This document shows positions 8,127 through 12,911 of a DNA stretch of 12,911 nucleotides, piece after piece. Location of the stretch: positions 1 to 12,911 of the forward strand of contig JAIXTU010000174.1 in assembly GCA_027483785.1 (NCBI GenBank). The letters are read 5' to 3'. Under the pieces are notes generated by a model. The model did not search any database. It was not told the DNA's origin and saw only the letters and a list, made by a program, of their open reading frames with translations. This DNA comes from Flavobacterium sp. (GTDB taxonomy: Bacteria; Bacteroidota; Bacteroidia; Flavobacteriales; Flavobacteriaceae). A program made the translations under genes and the position numbers. Each line of letters starts with the position of its first letter. Position 1 is the first letter of the stretch.

Positions 8127-8157
8127 TTTGTTTTTACTGCTGCCTTTACTACCTTTC
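8127..8157 (+). promoter_or_regulatory. Bacteroidota-type promoter of the DUF349 gene
   Basis: TTTG at 8127-8130, a spacer of exactly 19 bases, then TACCTTTC at 8150-8157. This matches the TTTG-N19-TAnnTTTG consensus with one mismatch (last base C). The expected start of transcription is near 8162, giving a leader of about 26 bases to the ATG at 8189. It implies that the DUF349 gene can be transcribed independently of aroE, which ends at 8077. Confidence 0.6.
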
Positions 8158-8169
8158 GCCCGTAGTAAA
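8145..8169 (+). repeat. Perfect 8-bp inverted repeat over the -7 box of the DUF349 promoter
   Basis: TTTACTAC at 8145-8152 is the exact reverse complement of GTAGTAAA at 8162-8169, with a 9-base loop. The left arm overlaps the promoter's -7 element and the right arm covers the expected transcription start. It could be a protein operator or a weak hairpin ending the aroE transcript; there is no T run after the right arm, which argues against an intrinsic terminator in the forward direction. Confidence 0.5.
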
Positions 8170-8188
8170 AATTGTAAACATTCTTAAA

Positions 8189-10378
8189 ATGTTAGAAGAA
8201 AAACACGATAACCTGTCAGCAGCTGAAAACACGACAGAAGGAAATCCATCAGTAGAAACAAATGCTGAAGAAACGCTGCAAACGCCTGAAAACGAATCTA
8301 CTGAAGTAGTTCAAGCAGAAGCAGAAACAGTAGTTAAACACGTAGTCGAAGACGACACAACAACTCCCGAAGAGCCAACAGACTCAGTAGAAGAAGTTGG
8401 AGAACAATCGCTTTTTGCAGAAGCGGAACCAGAAACAGTTACCGAAGTCGAAGTTGTTGAAGCAGTAGCGGAAACCGCCGTGGAAACCGTTGAACTCAGC
8501 GAAGAAGCACTTACCGTCGAGCAACCTATTTTAGAAGAACCACAAGCTTTTGCAGCTGACGAGGCAATCACACATATAGAGGAACAAAATGCCATTGCAG
8601 CCGAAGAGCACGAACGCGAAACCAGCATTGAATTACCTGCAATTGACTACGAAACGCTCGACCTTGACCGACTAAATCAGCATTTAGAGCGTTTGGTAAA
8701 AAGCGAGCAAGTAGTTGCGATAAAAGAACACGTAGAATTGATTAAATCGGCTTTTCTAAGCAAATTCAATCATTTACTCGACGAAAAAAAGCAGCAATTT
8801 CACGACGATCCTGAAAACGAAGGTCAGGAATTTCAATACCACCATCCGGCGAAAGCCAAATTCGACGAACTGTTTAATGCATTTCGCGATTTAAGAAATC
8901 AGCATTTCAAACGTCAGGAAAACATCCTAAAAGCCAACTTAGCTTTGCGTTTGGCTATTGTCGAAGAACTAAAAAACTTACACAATCCGCAGGAAGACAT
9001 CAAAGACGTTTTGAAGCATTTTAATGACTTGCGCGATCGTTGGAAAAATGCCGGACCTATTCCGCGCGACAAATACAACCACGTTTGGAACAGCTATCAC
9101 TTTCATTTAGAGAAGTTTTACGATATTCTACACTTGGATCGTGAAGCGCGCGACTTTGATTTCAAACACAATTTAGAACTCAAGCAAAGCATCATCAATC
9201 GGGTGAAAGTTTTGGTTGAAGAAAAAGATATAAATGCCGCTTTACGCGAATTGCAAGATTTGCACCGAATTTGGAAAGAAGACATTGGCCCGGTTTCTAA
9301 AGAACACCGCGAACGCATTTGGAATGAATTCAGCGAATTATCGCGTCAGATTCACAATAAACGCGAACAACTACAAGAGCAAATTCGCGAACGTGAACAA
9401 AACAACTTACGTTTAAAAGAAGCGATCATTCAGCAAATAGAAAGCATTATTGCTCAGCCCGCATCGAACCACAACGCGTGGCAAGAACAGGTAAAACAAG
9501 TAGAAGCACTGCGCGAAGAATTCTTCAAAGTAGGGAAAGTTCCGAGTGAAATCAGCGAACAAGTTTGGGCTAAGTTTAAAGATATTACGCGCCAATTTAA
9601 CGTTGGAAAAAACACGTTTTACAAGTCGATTAAACGCGAGCAACAAACCAACATGGATCGCAAACGCGCTTTAGTTGATAAAGCTAACGAATTAAAAGAC
9701 AGCGATAATTTCAGAGAAACCACCGAAATTCTGAAGCAAATTCAAGAAGAATGGAAAACAATCGGACACGTTCCGAAGAAATTTTCCGACCAGATATGGA
9801 AAGAGTTTAGAGCGGCATGCAACCACTATTTTGAGCGTTTGAAAGCGGCGCGTTCGGAAGTAAATCAGGAAGAAACTGAGGCATACGAGCGCAAAAAAGC
9901 ATTTTTGGAAGACATCAAAACTTTTGAAATGGCTGGCGTTCACAAAATCGATTTAGACAATATCAAAGCCAAAATCGAAGAGTGGAAAAGCTTGGGCAAA
10001 GTTGGACCGAACAAACGGTACATCGACGGGAAATTCAATAAAGTACTCGACGGATTGTTTGAGCAATTGAGTTTGAGTAAAAAAGACTCAGAAATGATGC
10101 GTTTCAACAACCGTATGGGTCAGCTTACCGAAAGCAACGACTCGCGAAGAATCGACCAAGAACGGATTTTCTTGCAGCGTAAAATCGAGGAAGTTCAAGC
10201 GGAAATCAATCAGTTAGAGAATAATATCTTGTTCTTTTCTACAGCAAAGAATGCTAAAAAAGAGAACAGTATGGTAACCGAAGTTCGAAAGAGTATCGAA
10301 CGTCACAAAGAAGAAGTAGCCGTTTTGAAAGAAAAGCTCAAGCAAGTGCGACAGCTTTCTGAAAAACCAGCAAATTAA
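8189..10378 (+). CDS. DUF349 repeat protein with acidic N-terminus
   Basis: The product is 729 residues, cytoplasmic (no signal peptide). Residues 1-150 are acidic low-complexity sequence rich in Glu, Val, Thr and Ala. Residues about 155-630 carry tandem DUF349-like helical repeats with the motif W-K-x-x-G-x-(V/I)-P...(V/I)W..F: LRDRWKNAGPIPRDKYNHVW (281-300), HRIWKEDIGPVSKEHRERIW (359-378), LREEFFKVGKVPSEISEQVW (441-460), EEWKTIGHVPKKFSDQIW (520-537), and EEWKSLGKVGPNKRYIDGKF (597-616). The third repeat has Phe in place of the first Trp and the fifth lacks the second Trp. Residues about 655-722 form a coiled coil. Proteins of this build are widespread in Bacteroidota; their molecular function is not established as far as I know. 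It has its own promoter upstream and an intrinsic terminator immediately downstream, so it is probably a single-gene unit. Confidence 0.88.
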   Translation: MLEEKHDNLSAAENTTEGNPSVETNAEETLQTPENESTEVVQAEAETVVKHVVEDDTTTPEEPTDSVEEVGEQSLFAEAEPETVTEVEVVEAVAETAVETVELSEEALTVEQPILEEPQAFAADEAITHIEEQNAIAAEEHERETSIELPAIDYETLDLDRLNQHLERLVKSEQVVAIKEHVELIKSAFLSKFNHLLDEKKQQFHDDPENEGQEFQYHHPAKAKFDELFNAFRDLRNQHFKRQENILKANLALRLAIVEELKNLHNPQEDIKDVLKHFNDLRDRWKNAGPIPRDKYNHVWNSYHFHLEKFYDILHLDREARDFDFKHNLELKQSIINRVKVLVEEKDINAALRELQDLHRIWKEDIGPVSKEHRERIWNEFSELSRQIHNKREQLQEQIREREQNNLRLKEAIIQQIESIIAQPASNHNAWQEQVKQVEALREEFFKVGKVPSEISEQVWAKFKDITRQFNVGKNTFYKSIKREQQTNMDRKRALVDKANELKDSDNFRETTEILKQIQEEWKTIGHVPKKFSDQIWKEFRAACNHYFERLKAARSEVNQEETEAYERKKAFLEDIKTFEMAGVHKIDLDNIKAKIEEWKSLGKVGPNKRYIDGKFNKVLDGLFEQLSLSKKDSEMMRFNNRMGQLTESNDSRRIDQERIFLQRKIEEVQAEINQLENNILFFSTAKNAKKENSMVTEVRKSIERHKEEVAVLKEKLKQVRQLSEKPAN

Positions 10379-10383
10379 TACAA

Positions 10384-10412
10384 AACGACTCCAATTGGGG
10401 TCGTTTTTTTTT
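10384..10412 (+). terminator. Intrinsic terminator of the DUF349 gene
   Basis: AACGACTCC (10384-10392), loop AATT, then GGGGTCGTT (10397-10405) form a 9-bp stem with one U-G wobble in RNA, followed by an unbroken T run to 10412. It begins six bases after the stop codon at 10378. Confidence 0.9.
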
Positions 10413-10794
10413 AGATTTCAATATTTGGGGAGCACAATGTTCCACAAAGTTTTTCGCAAAATACCAAATGTTGCCTTTGAGAGGCTCCGGTACCAGCCTT
10501 TTTTAGCTCGCAGAAAACACCGAAGCGCACAGAATTTTGCAGAATATTTGACCGTTTAAGAAAAACACAGAATGTATCGTTACCCAAAAATTGAACCAGC
10601 CTTCGACAAGCTGCCTTCGACAAGCTGCCTTCGACAAGCTGCCTTCGACAAGCTCAAGCAACGACGGTACGTGGTTAGGGGGGGAAAACGATACGTAAAG
10701 TAGTGAACACATCACAAATTCTTAATACTCCAATCTTAATACTAAATACTTATGAAAAACGTTAAATCAAATCTAGCTTCTAAACCAATTCCAT
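10413..10794. other. Repeat-bearing intergenic stretch between two convergent terminators
   Basis: No credible gene is present: the open frames here are short, lack a start context and translate repeat DNA. It holds, in order, a segment at 10501-10537 whose minus strand reads like the T/G-rich 'CTGTG..TTCGGTG...CTGCG' intergenic repeats known from many genomes, the 14-bp tandem array at 10599-10654, a run of seven G at 10678-10684, and a 10-bp direct repeat TCTTAATACT at 10720-10729 and 10734-10743. The stretch lies between the ends of two convergent genes, a typical landing site for such repeats. Confidence 0.6.
10599..10654. repeat. Four perfect tandem copies of a 14-bp REP-like unit
   Basis: GCCTTCGACAAGCT is repeated exactly four times head to tail, and the last copy continues into CAAGCAACGACGG. 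CTTCGACAAGCTCA is a core I recognise from REP-like intergenic repeats of many Bacteroidota and other bacteria, normally present as single or paired palindromes rather than a short-period tandem array. The last copy plus its right flank looks like the ancestral element, with the first three as duplications of its left part (inference). Confidence 0.85.
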
Positions 10795-10821
10795 AAAAAA
10801 AGCCCGACAATGCCGGGCTTT
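10795..10821 (-). terminator. Intrinsic terminator of rpsA
   Basis: On the minus strand the 8-bp stem AAAGCCCG (10821-10814) and CGGGCTTT (10806-10799), with a 7-base loop GCATTGT, is followed by a T run (10801-10795). It lies about 20 bases after the rpsA stop codon. Confidence 0.9.
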
Positions 10822-10840
10822 CTCTCAGAATTAATAAGGA

Positions 10841-12601
10841 TTACTTTCCACCTTTTTCCATCTTCGCTTTTAAAGCAGCAAGGATGTCGTTGTTATCACC
10901 AAGTGTAGATGTTACTTGGTTGTTGTTAGCTGTTTCAACAGCAGCTTTTGCATTCTTCTCTTCTTCCTCACGGAAAATAGCAGTATGCGAAGCAACTACA
11001 CGTTTGAACTCTTTGTTGAATTCAATGATTTTGAAATCAGCTGCATCTCCTTTTTTCAATTTCTTACCGTCTTCTTTTTCTAAGTGACGAGTTGGGATGA
11101 ACGCTACGATATCGCTGTTAAACTCTACAGTAGCACCTTTGTCAACGATCTCGCTGATCGTTCCGTTGTGAACGGTTCCAACCGCGAATGAATCTTCGTA
11201 TTTATCCCAAGGATTGGCTTGCGTTTGTTTGTGACCTAAAGAAAGTTTACGTCCGTCAACATCTAATTCTAACACTACTACATCCAGTTTTTCACCTACG
11301 CTTACAAACTCAGATGGGTGTTTGATTTTCTTAGTCCAAGACAAATCAGAAATGTAAATCAATCCGTCGATACCTTCTTCTAACTCAACAAATACACCGA
11401 AGTTAGTGAAGTTTCTAACGATACCTACGTGCTTGCTACCAACTGGGTATTTCGCAGTGATATCTGTCCAAGGATCTTGAGTCATTTGTTTTACACCAAG
11501 CGACATTTTACGCTCTTCTCTATCAAGAGTTAAAATTACTGCCTCAACAGTATCGCCAACTTTCACGAAATCTTGAGCAGAACGCAAGTGCGTAGACCAA
11601 GACATTTCAGAAACGTGGATCAAACCTTCAACACCTTCAGCAACTTCGATAAATGCACCGTAGTCAGCTATAACAACAACTTTACCAGTTACTTTATCGC
11701 CCACTTTCAAGTTTGCATCTAAAGCATCCCATGGGTGTGCATTAAGCTGCTTCAAACCTAATTGAATTCTCGTTTTCTCATCATCGAAATCAAGAATTAC
11801 TACGTTCAATTTTTGATCAAGCTCCAATACTTCGCTTGGGTGGTTGATACGTGACCAAGAAAGGTCGGTGATGTGAATCAATCCGTCTACACCTCCTAAA
11901 TCGATGAACACACCGTAAGAAGTAATGTTTTTCACAACGCCTTCAAGAACTTGTCCTTTTTCTAACTGACCGATAATTTCTTTCTTCTGAACTTCGATAT
12001 CAGCTTCGATAAGCGCTTTGTGAGAAACCACAACGTTTTTGAATTCGTGGTTGATTTTCACCACTTTAAATTCCATCATCTTATTCACGTACTGATCGTA
12101 ATCGCGGATTGGCTTCACATCGATCTGTGAACCTGGTAAGAACGCTTCGATACCAAATACGTCAACAATCATACCTCCTTTAGTTCTGCATTTCACAAAA
12201 CCATTTACGATTTCACCTGAGTCATGAGCAGCAATTACGCGATCCCATGCTTTGATGGTACGTGCTTTTCTGTGAGAAAGTACCAACTGTCCGGTTTTGT
12301 CTTCACGGATATCGATAAGTACTTCTACTTTGTCGCCTACTTTAAGATTTGGATTGTAACGGAACTCGTTCAAGGAAATTACTCCTTCAGATTTTGCATT
12401 GATGTCAACAATCGCATCGCGGTCTGTGATACGAACTACAACACCCTCTACAACCTCTTCTTGATCCGTTGAAATGAACGTTTTAGCAACTAATTCCTCG
12501 AATTCTTTCAAGTTTTTTTCGTCAACTGCGTCAATTCCTTCCTGGAAATTGTGCCAATTAAAGTCCGCTAAAAACTGCTCTTTGTTTACTGTTTCAGACA
12601 T
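10841..12601 (-). CDS. rpsA: 30S ribosomal protein S1
   Basis: The product is 586 residues from ATG 12601. Six S1 (OB-fold RNA-binding) domains can be laid out at about 49-112, 130-195, 216-284, 301-371, 388-458 and 475-540. Domains 3-5 are most typical, each with the G-x-V-x-x-(I/F)-x-x-(Y/F)-G-(V/A)-F-(I/V) strand and the GLIH(I/V)S-type block: GVVKNITSYGVFIDLGGVDG, GKVVVIADYGAFIEVAEGVEG and GIVRNFTNFGVFVELEEGIDG. Six domains match the classical S1 of E. coli (557 residues); the added length lies in the N-terminal about 48 residues and a C-terminal Asn/Ala/Lys-rich tail. S1 binds mRNA on the 30S subunit and helps initiation, which may matter more in Bacteroidota because most of their genes lack a strong Shine-Dalgarno sequence. 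The gene stands alone, with its own promoter, a leader with complementary segments and a terminator. Autoregulation is known for S1 in E. coli; here it is an inference. Confidence 0.97.
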   Translation of the reverse strand: MSETVNKEQFLADFNWHNFQEGIDAVDEKNLKEFEELVAKTFISTDQEEVVEGVVVRITDRDAIVDINAKSEGVISLNEFRYNPNLKVGDKVEVLIDIREDKTGQLVLSHRKARTIKAWDRVIAAHDSGEIVNGFVKCRTKGGMIVDVFGIEAFLPGSQIDVKPIRDYDQYVNKMMEFKVVKINHEFKNVVVSHKALIEADIEVQKKEIIGQLEKGQVLEGVVKNITSYGVFIDLGGVDGLIHITDLSWSRINHPSEVLELDQKLNVVILDFDDEKTRIQLGLKQLNAHPWDALDANLKVGDKVTGKVVVIADYGAFIEVAEGVEGLIHVSEMSWSTHLRSAQDFVKVGDTVEAVILTLDREERKMSLGVKQMTQDPWTDITAKYPVGSKHVGIVRNFTNFGVFVELEEGIDGLIYISDLSWTKKIKHPSEFVSVGEKLDVVVLELDVDGRKLSLGHKQTQANPWDKYEDSFAVGTVHNGTISEIVDKGATVEFNSDIVAFIPTRHLEKEDGKKLKKGDAADFKIIEFNKEFKRVVASHTAIFREEEEKNAKAAVETANNNQVTSTLGDNNDILAALKAKMEKGGK

Positions 12602-12633
12602 AATCTGATTTTAAAATTTGTATTCTGATGTTT

Positions 12634-12709
12634 TGGAATGTTGCGGCAGAAACCTTCAGAAGTTGTTTTTCAATAAATTAGTTCATCTCTTTTCTCACAT
12701 TCCACTGCC
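12634..12709 (-). promoter_or_regulatory. rpsA 5' leader with two crossing complementary pairs (possible pseudoknot or switch)
   Basis: In the rpsA transcript GGCAG (12709-12705) can pair with CUGCC (12649-12645), and UGGAAUGU (12704-12697) with ACAUUCCA (12641-12634). Both pairings are perfect Watson-Crick (5 and 8 bp). Their order is A-B-A'-B', so they either form a pseudoknot or exclude one another. The 3' arm ends 32 bases before the ATG. The RNA role is an inference; the complementarity is directly visible. Confidence 0.45.
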
Positions 12710-12722
12710 TTGAAAAGGTGCG

Positions 12723-12753
12723 CAAAAGTACAAAAAAGTTATTAATCCTGAAA
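12723..12753 (-). promoter_or_regulatory. Bacteroidota-type promoter of rpsA
   Basis: On the minus strand TTTC (12753-12750), a 19-base spacer, then TACTTTTG (12730-12723). The -7 box is a perfect TAnnTTTG and the -33 box matches three of four bases. Transcription should begin near 12718, giving a leader of about 117 bases. Confidence 0.7.
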
Positions 12754-12802
12754 TTGTTAGATGAATTTTAGGAAACTAATATTTTTTTAATCTGCATTTT
12801 TT

Positions 12803-12911
12803 GGGCGTTCCCTGCCAACGTTCGTCCTTCATCTTAAAGTCGCTTCGGCAGGTCAGGCTGTTCGCTCTAATCTGCCACTCGGCAACCGCCGCTCGTGGCA
12901 GGATTTCCGCT
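12803..12911. repeat. Structured GGGCGT-type intergenic repeat element, cut by the window edge
   Basis: The segment starts GGGCGTTCCC, continues with GGTCAGGCTGTTCGCT (12851-12866), and reaches AGGATTTCCGCT at the edge. From memory this succession (GGGCGT..CCC, then G(T)CxGGCTxTxCGCT, then ATTTCCGCT) marks a repeat found in many flavobacterial genomes whose remaining part follows beyond the window. Two hairpins fill the variable parts: CCTGCC (12811-12816) with GGCAGG (12847-12852), and CTGCCAC (12872-12878) with GTGGCAG (12895-12901). No coding frame is supported. Whether it acts as DNA or RNA is unknown. Confidence 0.55.

Noticed and set aside
8311..8628. 105-codon minus-strand frame rich in Ser, Thr and Val
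   Set aside because: It is the antisense of the acidic Glu/Val/Thr-rich N-terminus of the DUF349 protein; its Ser-rich composition follows from that codon usage.
10411..10715. Two overlapping minus-strand open frames of 70 codons
   Set aside because: They run through the 14-bp tandem array and translate it into low-information peptide (SLSKAACRRQLVEG). They have no start context and no family resemblance.
10720..10743. Direct repeat TCTTAATACT as an integration or binding site
   Set aside because: Two 10-bp AT-rich copies are too little to call a site, and no mobile gene accompanies them.
1..12911. CRISPR array, tRNA, rRNA, transposase or phage genes
   Set aside because: No spaced direct repeats, clover-leaf tRNA sequence, rRNA sequence or recombinase motifs were seen on either strand.

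Overview
The window looks like a chromosomal, mostly housekeeping stretch of a member of the Bacteroidota, most likely class Flavobacteriia. The evidence is a gliding-motility/type IX secretion C-terminal sorting domain, an OstA-like protein of the Bacteroidota type, a DUF349 repeat protein, several promoters fitting the Bacteroidota consensus (TTTG-N19-TAnnTTTG), weak Shine-Dalgarno signals, and repeats of the kind common in flavobacterial intergenic DNA. No phage, plasmid, CRISPR or transposase gene was seen.

Left part (1-2793): the 3' end of a large secreted protein with a type B T9SS sorting domain runs rightward and converges, 3 bases apart, on a leftward pair. That pair is a GH13 alpha-amylase-family enzyme (919-2793) followed by a small secreted protein of unknown function (218-859), which appears to have its own promoter placed so that its mRNA could be leaderless.

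Middle part (2922-10378), all rightward: an OstA/LptA-like periplasmic protein starting at a TTG codon, then, 1 base later, a class III PLP aminotransferase. After a 174-base gap come a cytoplasmic TPR protein and, 1 base later, shikimate dehydrogenase (aroE, also starting at TTG). After a promoter that overlaps an 8-bp inverted repeat comes a 729-residue DUF349 protein, closed by a clear intrinsic terminator. These genes cover outer-membrane lipid transport (inferred), amino-acid or nitrogen metabolism, and aromatic amino-acid synthesis; their grouping suggests a conserved core-genome block rather than one pathway.

Right part (10379-12911): a repeat-rich intergenic stretch carries four perfect 14-bp tandem copies of a REP-like unit. 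Then comes the leftward rpsA gene (ribosomal protein S1, six S1 domains) with its own terminator, a strong promoter and a leader of about 117 bases. The leader contains two perfect complementary pairs arranged in pseudoknot (or mutually exclusive) order. The window ends inside a structured GGGCGT-type repeat element.

The coding regions are ordinary. The items most worth a second look are the rpsA leader, the truncated structured repeat at the right edge, the REP-like tandem array, the hairpin over the DUF349 promoter and the possible leaderless promoter.
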